Shown here in pieces: positions 17,178 through 26,400 of a stretch of 51,844 nucleotides of DNA. The stretch is from positions 1 to 51,844 of the forward strand of contig CACKBA010000009.1 in the NCBI GenBank assembly GCA_902598295.1, read 5' to 3'. The stretch's first letter is position 1; each line of letters opens with the position of its first letter. The stretch is from an uncultured Bacteroidota bacterium (lineage in GTDB: Bacteria > Bacteroidota > Bacteroidia > Flavobacteriales > Flavobacteriaceae). A program made the position numbers and the translations under genes. Under the pieces are notes generated by a model. It did no database searches and was not told the origin of the DNA. It saw only the letters and a program-made list of their open reading frames with translations.

Positions 17178-18305
17178 TTAAATTTTAATTTCATTTAAAT
17201 AATTTTCATCCACATCAACTCCTAAACCTGGAAGTGTATTAGACTTGATATATCCATCTTTCATCGAGATATTATTTTTTATGATATTTTCTCGAATTTT
17301 ATTTTCAGTTCTATCGTATTCAATGTATGCATCATCTTGATAGAGTCTTCCGGGAATGGGTTCAAGATTTGATATGAAATTAATTGCTGTAAAAAATGCA
17401 ATTCCTGAACCCCATGTATGAGGAATTACTTTCACACCTTTGGTGGATGAAAGTGATGTTATTCTTTTTGCTTCAGTCAAACCACCACAGGAACAAATAT
17501 CCATTTGCAAAAAATCAATACATTTTTTATCCAAAAGCTTTTGAAAACCATATCTCAAATATTCACACTCACCAGCAGCAACTGGTATTTGAGACTTCGC
17601 CTTGAAATCTGAATATTGATCATAGAATTCAGGAGATAGTGGTTCTTCAAACCATTTGATTTCCGTGTTTTCTAATCGTTTTGAAAGTTTTAAAGCCTCA
17701 TCATATGAATAAGCGTGATTGGCATCAATCATAAGCTCAATATCAAAACCAATTGCATCTCTAACTGCTTTTACATTTTTTTCATCATCATCTACATTTA
17801 ATCCAACTTTCATTTTAATTGACTTAAAACCATCATTTACATATCCAATAGCTTCATCACATAAATCTTGGGTTAGGGTTTTTGAATCAGAAAAATAAAG
17901 ACCAGTTGCATAAGGTCTTATTTTTTCTCTGTATGAACCACCTAGAAGGCTAGAAACGGGTAATTTATGGTACTTTCCTTTAATGTCCCATATTGCAACA
18001 TCAATTGCACTAATTGCGGAAAGAAAAACTCCAGATCTTCCATAATCATGAACTCTTCGAAATAACGTCGACCAAATCACATCAGATTCTAATGGATTCA
18101 TTCCAATTATATTCTGCTTTATATAATCAATGCATTCTTTAACAACTGGTGCAGGTCCATATGCTTCTCCCCATCCAATTAATCCATTATCACAAATAAT
18201 TTTAACAACGCAAATTTTTCGATTACTGTATTCCCATTGTGAAAAATAAAATTCTTTCTCTAGATCTTCGTTTAAAATATGTGGTATTATTTTAGATATT
18301 TTCAT
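17178..18305 (-). CDS. Enolase-superfamily sugar-acid cycloisomerase or dehydratase (mandelate racemase-like)
   Basis: A 375-residue mandelate-racemase/muconate-lactonizing enzyme. An N-terminal capping domain (residues about 1-125) precedes a TIM-barrel with SIKMKVG (KxK acid/base), DANHAY (first metal Asp), WFEEPLSP (metal Glu), AAGECEY (metal Glu) and IPHTWGSG (catalytic His). The opening GLIGWGEAYGPAP, DIKGKYHKLPVSSLLGG and the C-terminal YIEYDRTEN...LPGLGVDVD resemble, from memory, D-galactarolactone cycloisomerase (Gci) more than galactonate or rhamnonate dehydratases. A ring-opening cycloisomerase making a 2-keto-3-deoxy-aldonate would fit the adjacent KDG kinase and KDPG aldolase, as in 3,6-anhydrogalactonate breakdown. 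The fold is certain; the reaction is inferred. It lies one base from the beta-helix gene and two from the dehydrogenase. Confidence 0.82.
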   Translation of the reverse strand: MKISKIIPHILNEDLEKEFYFSQWEYSNRKICVVKIICDNGLIGWGEAYGPAPVVKECIDYIKQNIIGMNPLESDVIWSTLFRRVHDYGRSGVFLSAISAIDVAIWDIKGKYHKLPVSSLLGGSYREKIRPYATGLYFSDSKTLTQDLCDEAIGYVNDGFKSIKMKVGLNVDDDEKNVKAVRDAIGFDIELMIDANHAYSYDEALKLSKRLENTEIKWFEEPLSPEFYDQYSDFKAKSQIPVAAGECEYLRYGFQKLLDKKCIDFLQMDICSCGGLTEAKRITSLSSTKGVKVIPHTWGSGIAFFTAINFISNLEPIPGRLYQDDAYIEYDRTENKIRENIIKNNISMKDGYIKSNTLPGLGVDVDENYLNEIKI

Positions 18306-18306
18306 T

Positions 18307-19941
18307 TTAAAAACCTTGCCATAAACCTTTTTGGTCTTCTTTTATTTTACTAATTTTCACTTTTTCAAATCCTAAAACATCAAATATATAAGATGCATCA
18401 AAACGGTTGATATCAAAAATCATGTGTTCTTTTAAATTTTGTTCGAGATTTGAAATATATGAGTTGGAACCAGAGAATAGTTTTTTAAGCTCATTTTCAG
18501 TTAATATGATGTTGTTTTTGGGTTGAATTAAAACATCTTTAGGCCAATGATCCCTGTAGAAAATATTATTTTCAAAAAAAACATTTATAATTTCAGTTCC
18601 GCCTCCTTTATCTGGTTTATACTGATCACCCAAAACCATTACAGGATCATTTTCGAAATAAAAAATATTATTGGCTACATAAATACCTTTTGAAGCTTTA
18701 TCTACAGCTATCTTTGGAATGATATCTTTTCCAACATATACCCTATTTCCGTAAATGTATGAATTAAAAGGACCATTTCTTTCCTTTCCTCTTCCAATAT
18801 ATCCACTCAACCAAAAAGTTTTTCCCTCTTGAAAAGCTCCATTTTTTCCCTTAACTCTGTGGCCATCATTGATGCTTATATTATTTCTATATGAACAATT
18901 ATAATTATTGCCTAAAATTTCAATAAACCCACCGGCATTGTTTCTGCTCAAGTTGTTTTCAACAATAACATCATTACAGTTAAAATCAATATGACATCCT
19001 GCTGAATCAGCAGGACCATTTGCATTTTGAAATTTATTTTGAGAAATGACAGCATTAGAAGTTCCCCACGTCCAAAGTCCACTACCCCTTCCCCATTTTC
19101 TAGTATCGTCAAATGAACCAGAATAGTTGATGTCATTTCCTCTAGCGAATAAATTTCTGGTACTATTAAAAACCATTCCTGGTCCACCTGTTCTTAAAAC
19201 AGTATTGTCAAATATTTCAAGGTTTTTGAATTGGTTTTCTTTTTTTCCAATAAAGCGAATAGCGGTATGTGAAATATTCGTGAATTGTGAATTTTTTATT
19301 GATATGTTCTCCAAGTTTCCAAATTCAGAAAGATTTAGAATGCGTATTCCCCAACCATAGCTTTTTGTTCCGTTAGGTGTTCGAACTTCACTTTCATTTC
19401 TTTCATAACCGGAATCTTCATAAAAAACATCTCTGATGTTGACTGACAATATATCTAAACCACTATGTAATTTTTTGTCAGTGACCAGATACAAAATCCC
19501 TGCTCTTAAATCAGTTTTTAGTTTTTTATGCAAATATTTATTTGCACCACCTCCATCCGCAGTAATATCAAGATTCCTAATTTCTATGTTTGATGAGTTT
19601 TCTATAAAAATAGCAGCAATTTTACCTTTTGAATTTATAATTGGTAGTTCAGAATTTCCGTCAGATTCATAATTGGAGATTTCAATTCCATCTTCATTTA
19701 TCAACTCTATTGTATTTAAAAAAGTAGAACCATTTGATAATAATATTTTATCACCATTTGATAATTTAATATTATTTAAAAAATCAAGACTTTTAAAAGG
19801 TTTTTCTTTAGTTCCAAGATTTGAATTATCCCCTGTTACTGAGTTGAAGAAATAACTATATCCATCATCATTTTTATCTCCGTATTGAATTTGAGAGCAT
19901 GAGCTAAAAACTAAAGCAATGATTAATAAAAATCTTTTCAT
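18307..19941 (-). CDS. Right-handed beta-helix lipoprotein, putative polysaccharide-active enzyme (copy 2)
   Basis: A 544-residue protein with a type II signal (ALVFSSC, Cys15) and a short spacer, so it is lipid-anchored. The body has an opening loop (FFNSVTGDNSNLGTKEKPFKSL) followed by many 22-26 residue coils such as IFIENSSNIEIRNLDIT, typical of parallel beta-helices in polysaccharide lyases and several GH families. The middle third carries a distinctive block: GRGSGLWTW (about 285), AGCHIDFNC (about 314) and GGFIEILGNNYNC (about 336). These recur in the upstream neighbour, showing common descent. No named CAZy family was recognised with certainty; beta-helix candidates include iota-carrageenase-like, pectate-lyase-like or GH141-like folds. 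It abuts both neighbours (0 and 1 base) inside the reverse operon. Confidence 0.78.
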   Translation of the reverse strand: MKRFLLIIALVFSSCSQIQYGDKNDDGYSYFFNSVTGDNSNLGTKEKPFKSLDFLNNIKLSNGDKILLSNGSTFLNTIELINEDGIEISNYESDGNSELPIINSKGKIAAIFIENSSNIEIRNLDITADGGGANKYLHKKLKTDLRAGILYLVTDKKLHSGLDILSVNIRDVFYEDSGYERNESEVRTPNGTKSYGWGIRILNLSEFGNLENISIKNSQFTNISHTAIRFIGKKENQFKNLEIFDNTVLRTGGPGMVFNSTRNLFARGNDINYSGSFDDTRKWGRGSGLWTWGTSNAVISQNKFQNANGPADSAGCHIDFNCNDVIVENNLSRNNAGGFIEILGNNYNCSYRNNISINDGHRVKGKNGAFQEGKTFWLSGYIGRGKERNGPFNSYIYGNRVYVGKDIIPKIAVDKASKGIYVANNIFYFENDPVMVLGDQYKPDKGGGTEIINVFFENNIFYRDHWPKDVLIQPKNNIILTENELKKLFSGSNSYISNLEQNLKEHMIFDINRFDASYIFDVLGFEKVKISKIKEDQKGLWQGF

Positions 19942-21714
19942 TTAATTACCATTATATGCTCCGATATTTGGTTTTGAGTCGCTTGTCACTGTATTCCCAA
20001 AATAGTCCCTACCTCCATTATTTTGAATATAATTTTTTACATCTGTGCTACCATTTATGATAAATCCTGAGTTAAAAGCAGGACTTCCTGATTTTAATTT
20101 ATAATCATTTGCTGAATTACCTCCTGTATTGGAAAATTGTGGATCTGTACTCAATAAATCACTAGGATCGTGATTATAGGGGTAATTTGAGTCTACAACA
20201 ACATTTCCGTAATACATGTTGTTACGAAATGAATTGAACTGTTCCGTATCATTTCTAATGTCCATAGTTAACTTGGCTTGATCACTTACATAAATGATGT
20301 TGTTGTATACATAAGTATAATCAGCTTCTCTGAAAAAGATTTCAATGTGACTCATAGGATTGTTGTTGACATCATTTATGCTGGGAACAAATACTGTATT
20401 ATTGTATATGAAGTTATTATTGGATGTCACTCTCCTGTTTTCCCCAGCGAAATCAGATATCCAAAAAACATTGCCATGGTGTTGACCCGTTCTTTTACCG
20501 TCTGCAATACTGATGTTATAACGATACCCGCACATTTCATTTTCACCTAAAATTTCAACAAAACCACCAAAATTATTTCTACTTAAGTTGTATTGCATCA
20601 CTACTCTTTCGCAACCCCAGTCAATGTGAGCACCATATGAATCTTGTGGTCCATAGGCATTCTCAAAAATATTTTCTTGAATAAGTGCATCATTACATGT
20701 GTAAGTCCACAAACCACTTCCCCTATTCCACATCCTGCTATCCTCATCAGAACCTGATCCATTGAAATGATTATTTTCTACAACAACATCTTTACATCTT
20801 GCCAAAACAATTCCAGACCCACCAGTATTTGTAAACTTTGAATTTTTAATTGTAATATTTCTGTGGTAAAATTCTGAATTAGCAGGGGACATTCTGTTAA
20901 CAATGTGAATGCCGTAATGACCTGTCAGGGAAATATCAACATCATCAATTTCAATGTTTGAATAATAATTTCTTTGACTGTTGTTGTAAGACTCAAATCT
21001 TATCCCATATCCCTGATGTTCTTTTGTTGCATCACCGGGTGTTGGGTATATATTTGATATTTTTACATTTTTAATACTGATATTTGAAATGTCTTTTCCA
21101 TCACCAAATCGAAGTGCCAAAATACCAAATCTTTCATCTTTTCCAGTTCGATCGGAGTTATGCATTAACTTATTAGATCCATCAGATTTTCTATGTGTTG
21201 CTTCATTGGTAAGCTCAACATTGGAGACGGTGATATTTTCAATATTTTCTAGAAAAATTGAGGCTTGATATCCATTTCCATCAATTATTGGAAGGTTGCC
21301 AGAACCATAACTATCCACAGTTATATGACTATTTTCAGAACCGGAACCACGTATTTTAAAATAACCTTTCCATGTGTCTCCTTTTTTAAATTTAATTATA
21401 TCCCCCGCATTAAAGGTTATACTATTTATCTTTCCAAGATTTTTAAATGCATTTTCCTCACTTTTTCCATCTTTTGAATCATCACCAGAACTAAAACTTA
21501 TGTAGTATGTTGTATTTCCATCAGAGGTTGAATCTGTATAATCATCTGGGTCTGAACCATCATCATCAGAATTATTTCCTCCGCCGTTATTTCCTCCATT
21601 GTTTCCTCCATTGTTTCCTCCATTGTTTCCTCCGTTGTCACCATCACCAGAACCACTGTCAGAGGAACATGATAAAACGAAAAGAGATAGTATCAAAATA
21701 AAAATTTTTTTCAT
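19942..21714 (-). CDS. Right-handed beta-helix lipoprotein with Gly/Asn-rich linker, putative polysaccharide-active enzyme (copy 1)
   Basis: A 590-residue lipoprotein, first gene of the reverse catabolic operon. The signal ends FVLSCSS (Cys16), followed by a flexible linker of GGNN repeats and Asp-rich sequence (about residues 18-62) that would hold the catalytic part away from the membrane. The beta-helix part starts at TYYISFSSGDDSKDG and repeats coils like ISIKNVKISNIYP. It shares with the downstream copy NRGSGLWTY (about 330), GAHIDWGC (about 361) and GGFVEILGENEMCGYRYN (about 382). Conserved Trp, His, Asp and Glu in this block are good active-site candidates, but this is inference. C-terminal SPAFNSGF and GAYNGN resemble the end of other secreted beta-helix proteins. 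It is divergent from the sulfatase gene across 62 bases. Confidence 0.78.
   Translation of the reverse strand: MKKIFILILSLFVLSCSSDSGSGDGDNGGNNGGNNGGNNGGNNGGGNNSDDDGSDPDDYTDSTSDGNTTYYISFSSGDDSKDGKSEENAFKNLGKINSITFNAGDIIKFKKGDTWKGYFKIRGSGSENSHITVDSYGSGNLPIIDGNGYQASIFLENIENITVSNVELTNEATHRKSDGSNKLMHNSDRTGKDERFGILALRFGDGKDISNISIKNVKISNIYPTPGDATKEHQGYGIRFESYNNSQRNYYSNIEIDDVDISLTGHYGIHIVNRMSPANSEFYHRNITIKNSKFTNTGGSGIVLARCKDVVVENNHFNGSGSDEDSRMWNRGSGLWTYTCNDALIQENIFENAYGPQDSYGAHIDWGCERVVMQYNLSRNNFGGFVEILGENEMCGYRYNISIADGKRTGQHHGNVFWISDFAGENRRVTSNNNFIYNNTVFVPSINDVNNNPMSHIEIFFREADYTYVYNNIIYVSDQAKLTMDIRNDTEQFNSFRNNMYYGNVVVDSNYPYNHDPSDLLSTDPQFSNTGGNSANDYKLKSGSPAFNSGFIINGSTDVKNYIQNNGGRDYFGNTVTSDSKPNIGAYNGN
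21591..21650 (-). repeat. Five 12-base tandem repeats encoding GGNN
   Basis: On the plus strand the unit TTCCTCCATTGT occurs four times in a row from 21591 and a fifth copy (21639-21650) has one change (TTCCTCCGTTGT). In the beta-helix gene it encodes the Gly-Gly-Asn-Asn linker. The unit is a multiple of three, so slippage would change linker length without a frameshift. Confidence 0.9.
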
Positions 21715-21776
21715 AGTTTAGAGAAGTAGGTTATCTAATATCAAGATACAAATTGAATTTGAAATATTAAATCTTC

Positions 21777-23438
21777 ATGTCAAAAATCATAGTACTACTT
21801 CTTTCGTTGTTTTTTGCTTTTGGATGCAACTCTGAAACTCAAACTAAACCAAATATTGTTTTAATTATGACTGATGATTTAAATGATTATAATGAGGATC
21901 TAAAAGGCCATCCACAGATAATTTCTCCAAACATTAAAAAATTGGCTGATTCTGGTGTATCTTTTAATAATGCATATTCAAACGATCCGATGTGTGGACC
22001 ATCAAGATCAAGTATGATCACAGGTGTGTATCCGCATAATTCATCTAATTTTTGGCAAAAACCCTGGTACAATAATGATGTGTTAAATAATACCAAAACA
22101 ATCATGGAGAAATTTAGAGAGAATGGATACTATGTTGTAGGTAGTGGTAAAATTTTACACCATAACAAAAAAGAATTATGGTCTGAATTTGAACATGATG
22201 CAGACTACGGACCTGTGGCATACAAGGGACTTCGGGAAAAAGGAAAAAGAGGAGTTGCCCACCCTGATGTTCAAAAACCCTTCTCTGAAATTGGACAAAT
22301 TGATGGTTCATTTGGTCCTTTTAGAAATATTTCAAACCTGGAGGAAGATGGTGAAAAAATTACATGGGCTTATGGTGGTTCTAGAGGATACAAAAAATTT
22401 AAGTATATAAGTGAAGATGACAGAGATTTAACCCCGGATGAAATCAATGCACAGTGGGCTGAAAATAAAATCAATGAGTTAGCCAAATCAGACAACGATA
22501 ATCCTTTCTTTTTGGCAGTTGGATTTTTAAGACCACATACACCACTTATTGCTCCACAAAAGTATTTTGATATGTATCCTCTTGAAGAGATTCAATTAGC
22601 CAATATCTTAGAAAATGACATGGATGATACATTTTTAAATTATGTTGAAAGCAATAATATTGAAAAGACTGAGGTTTGGGAAAACAACTCAACACTTACT
22701 CACAAACAACTAAGCAAAAGATCTGTTGAAATGTATTATAAACTTAAAGAATCTTATAAAGATTCTGATGAGGGACTAAAAAGGTTTACTCAAGCTTATC
22801 TTGCTTGTGTTACTGCCGTTGATGATAACATTGGACAAGTAGTTAATGCTATTGATAACTCTAAGTTCAAAGACAATACAATCATTGTTTTTGTTAGTGA
22901 CCATGGATGGACCATGGGTGAAAAAAATCATGTATACAAAAATTCACTTTGGGAAGAGAGCACAAGAGTTCCTCTAACAATTAGAGCACCTGGGGTTACA
23001 AAACCCAACTCAAAGGTTAATCATCCCGTTTCTCTGATTGATGTCTACCCTACTTTGTTGGAATTGGCAGGACTGGATAATAACACAGTAAAAAATGACA
23101 GAGGAAAACCACTAGATGGATTTAGCTTAAAGCCATTTCTGGAAGATCCAAATACAAAAAACTGGGATGGACCTCAAGGAGCCTTATCTGTTGTTTACAG
23201 CTCAGATCAAAATCAAAATATATCCTCTAATCATCATTATTCTCTCAGAACGAAAGACTGGAGATATATAATTTATGATTCAGGAAAAGAAGAACTCTAT
23301 CACAATGCTGTTGATCCGAAAGAATGGAATAACTTGGTTTATGAAAAAACTCATCCAAAAAGAGATGAGATGGTGAAAATTCTAAAAAAAATAACCCACC
23401 CAATGGTACCAAACGGTCTAAAAAAATTACAACTATGA
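21777..23438 (+). CDS. Sulfatase (S1 family, iduronate-2-sulfatase-like), lipoprotein
   Basis: A 553-residue formylglycine-dependent sulfatase. The N-terminus is a lipoprotein signal (SLFFAFGC, Cys17). KPNIVLIMTDDLN supplies the first calcium-binding Asp pair, and DPMCGPSRSS carries the CxPSR motif with Cys73 as the residue to be converted to formylglycine. GSGKILHH, FLRPHTPLIAP and FVSDHGWTMGEKNHVYK give further metal and sulfate ligands. The layout resembles iduronate-2-sulfatase-type members (S1_7 or nearby subfamilies) known from marine carrageenan, ulvan and fucoidan degraders. It would remove sulfate esters from oligosaccharides at the cell surface or in the periplasm. No maturation enzyme is in the window. 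It overlaps the GH2 gene by ATGA and is divergent from the beta-helix operon. Confidence 0.92.
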   Translation: MSKIIVLLLSLFFAFGCNSETQTKPNIVLIMTDDLNDYNEDLKGHPQIISPNIKKLADSGVSFNNAYSNDPMCGPSRSSMITGVYPHNSSNFWQKPWYNNDVLNNTKTIMEKFRENGYYVVGSGKILHHNKKELWSEFEHDADYGPVAYKGLREKGKRGVAHPDVQKPFSEIGQIDGSFGPFRNISNLEEDGEKITWAYGGSRGYKKFKYISEDDRDLTPDEINAQWAENKINELAKSDNDNPFFLAVGFLRPHTPLIAPQKYFDMYPLEEIQLANILENDMDDTFLNYVESNNIEKTEVWENNSTLTHKQLSKRSVEMYYKLKESYKDSDEGLKRFTQAYLACVTAVDDNIGQVVNAIDNSKFKDNTIIVFVSDHGWTMGEKNHVYKNSLWEESTRVPLTIRAPGVTKPNSKVNHPVSLIDVYPTLLELAGLDNNTVKNDRGKPLDGFSLKPFLEDPNTKNWDGPQGALSVVYSSDQNQNISSNHHYSLRTKDWRYIIYDSGKEELYHNAVDPKEWNNLVYEKTHPKRDEMVKILKKITHPMVPNGLKKLQL

Positions 23439-26400
23439 AAAAATTTCTGTTTTTATTATTTGTCTTAATAAGTTTTTCAATTGAATCCCAAGAGAGATTT
23501 AACAATCAAATGCTTAATGGAGAATGGGAAATAATATATGATGAAAATAATGAAGGAAAAAAGAATAAATATCATTCTAATGATGGTTTTGATAATGGAT
23601 TGATTGAAAAAATTTATGTACCTAGTGTTTGGGAGAGATATAAGAAAGACTATGAGGGTGTTGTTTATTACAGAAGAAAGTTTAAAGTTCCCAAATCAGA
23701 GTCAAATAAAAAAGTTCATTTAAATTTTAACGCTTCAAATTATATAACAGAGGTGTATGTTAATGACAATTCAATAGGATTTCATGAGGGGGGTTTTTCT
23801 CCGTTTTCTTTCAACATTGAGCATGTTCTTGATTTTGAAAATGAAAATACGTTAATAGTAAAAGTTATGGGTCCAATAACTATTCAAGACAAAGTTATTG
23901 ACGGAATTGGTCAAATGGAAACTCCACAGTGGAGAGGATCATATACAGGCGGAATATGGCAAGATATTTTCCTTTCATTTACAGCTCAAACCCATATTAA
24001 GGATGTTTTTATCATTGCGAACTATAAAAATGGAAGTGTAGAATTAAAAAACAAAATATTGAATGGATTAGGAGACGGTAATTACAGATATAAATATTCT
24101 ATCAATAATCTACATAATCCTTCTGAAAAAACAACATATGAAAAGGAGTTAACAATTCAAAACTCAAAATTAATCGTTGACTTTGATCTAAAACACCAAA
24201 TTAAAAATCACAAATTATGGTCTCCTGAAGACCCACAAATTTATGAGTTGGAAATTTTTTTAGATAAGGTTACTGAAAATGAACAAGGGACTGTATATAC
24301 AAAACTCGATCATGTCAAAGAAAAATTTGGATTTAGGGAATTTACAGTTGAGAATGATCGATTTTATTTGAATGGTGAACCAATTTATTTAAAAGCAGCT
24401 TTTTTTGAAGGTTTATATCCAGTTAAACTCTCATATCCTGACTCAAAGAAAATGATGATTAAAGAGATTTTATTGGCTAAAGAAGCGGGTTTTAATATGA
24501 TTAGACCATGGAGAAAACCTCCACCAAAAGAATGGCTTCATTTGGCTGATTCTATTGGCGTGTTAACGGTTGGTAGTATGGCAATAGAATGTATGGATAT
24601 GCCAATAGAATCTCCTTACCTGCCAAAAAGAGTAGAAAATGAAATAACGGAAGCAATCTTGAGGGACAGGAATCATCCCTCTATTGTGCAATGGGAATTG
24701 TTTAATGAAATAAGAAGACCTGTGCTGGCCAATATGTTAGTACCAATGTCTTTAAAAGCTAGAGAATTAGACCCAACTAGAATGATACTTGATGAGTCTG
24801 GAGGTTGGGCATATGGTGCCAACTTATACCTACCTTTTTCAAATAAAGCATTTAAATTTAATGACATCCATAATTACCCTGGACCAAACATCACAAATAA
24901 CAAATTTGATGGTTTTCTAACAATAGGTAATACTAAAGAGAAAAATATTGAATTAGGGTTAAATGCAAGAACACCTGGAAGAAATGTAGTGCCCAACATA
25001 TCATCTTATGTTTCAGAAATAGGATATGGAAGTTTACCCGATTTAGAGAATAATGAAGCTTTATTTAAAGAAAAAGGAAACCCAATAACCTATCCTTATA
25101 TATACCATATTAATTACAACAGAGATATAAAAAAGGCTTTAAGAGAAACAGGCTTGGATAAAATATTTAAATCTGCTACTGATTTCTACCTGAAACAGCA
25201 AGAAATTCATGGGATTGCTAACAAAAGAATGTTGGAGGCTATAAGGTCTAACCCTACTGTTATTGGTTATTGTGTACATGCTCTAACTGCTGGAGATTGG
25301 ATTATTGGTGCTGGATTACTTGATCTATGGCGCAATCCAAAAGGGAAAGCATATGATTTGACAAAAGAAGCTAATGAGGATAGAATCATTGTTATTAGAA
25401 CTGATAAAAGAAATTATTATCTAGGTGAGTCTATCAAAATAGAAATAAAAGGGATTAATGATAAGAGTGTATTGAACGGAAACCTTTCTGTTAGAATAAA
25501 ATCTCAGAAAAATAAAAAAGTTCTTTATGAGAATAAAACAAAGACACAGCTCGAAAAAGGAATATCTCTAATTCATGATGACACTGTAGATTTAGATGTG
25601 GGAAATTATATTATTGAATCTAATTTTAATTCACAAAAAACCAAATTATTTTCAGCGATTGAATTCAGTGTCTACAACACAAAATCAAAAAAAACTGGGA
25701 AAAAAATTGCTCTTGCCAATAAAGATAAAAGACTTGAAAAATTTCTAATTGATAAAGGGTTTGATGTAATAAGTTTTAATAAAAAACAAAAAATCGATGT
25801 TCCTGTGATATTTAGTAATGAAAAAGCAGAATTTATTAACTCTAGTGATGGAAACGTTGTTAAAAATGAAGACAATCAAGATAATCTTCTGTCACCGAGT
25901 GGGCCATCATCAAATTCAAAAAACAGTCAACTTGAGTCAAGAATCACCAAGTTAAACAGTTTTGTACAAAAGGGAGGAAATGTAATTTATCTTTCAGTGC
26001 CTGGAAAAACACGAGTAAGGAAAGGACCAAACCTAACTTTTATTGATGAAGGAGAAAACTACTTACCTGTTAAGTTTGTTAAAAATATTTCACAAGGATT
26101 ATGGGATGGAATTCTCCATGTTAATTCCAATCACAAAATTTTTAAAGATTTACCAACTAATGTCAACATGAGTGGAACATATGAGAATATAGCCCCAACT
26201 ATAACATTGAGAGGGATTGATGCGGAAAATTTAGTTAACACTATTGCATTTGATAGAATTCCCGACGGAAATATCATGAAAAGAAACTATATTGGTTCAG
26301 GAGATGTATGGTCAGGGTCAGATCTCTCAATTGTAAAACATGGGGATGGAAAAATTATTCTATCTACACTAAAATTAATTCAAAATATAGGATACGACCC

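Noticed and set aside
13157-18305. L-rhamnose catabolic operon (suggested by the RhaT-like transporter)
   Set aside because: Rhamnose isomerase, kinase, aldolase or a rhamnonate pathway dehydrogenase are absent, and KDG kinase plus KDPG aldolase would not be used for rhamnose.
21715-21776. Divergent promoter pair between the beta-helix and sulfatase operons
   Set aside because: Promoters must lie in or near these 62 bases, but no full TAnnTTTG match is present on either strand, so none is annotated.
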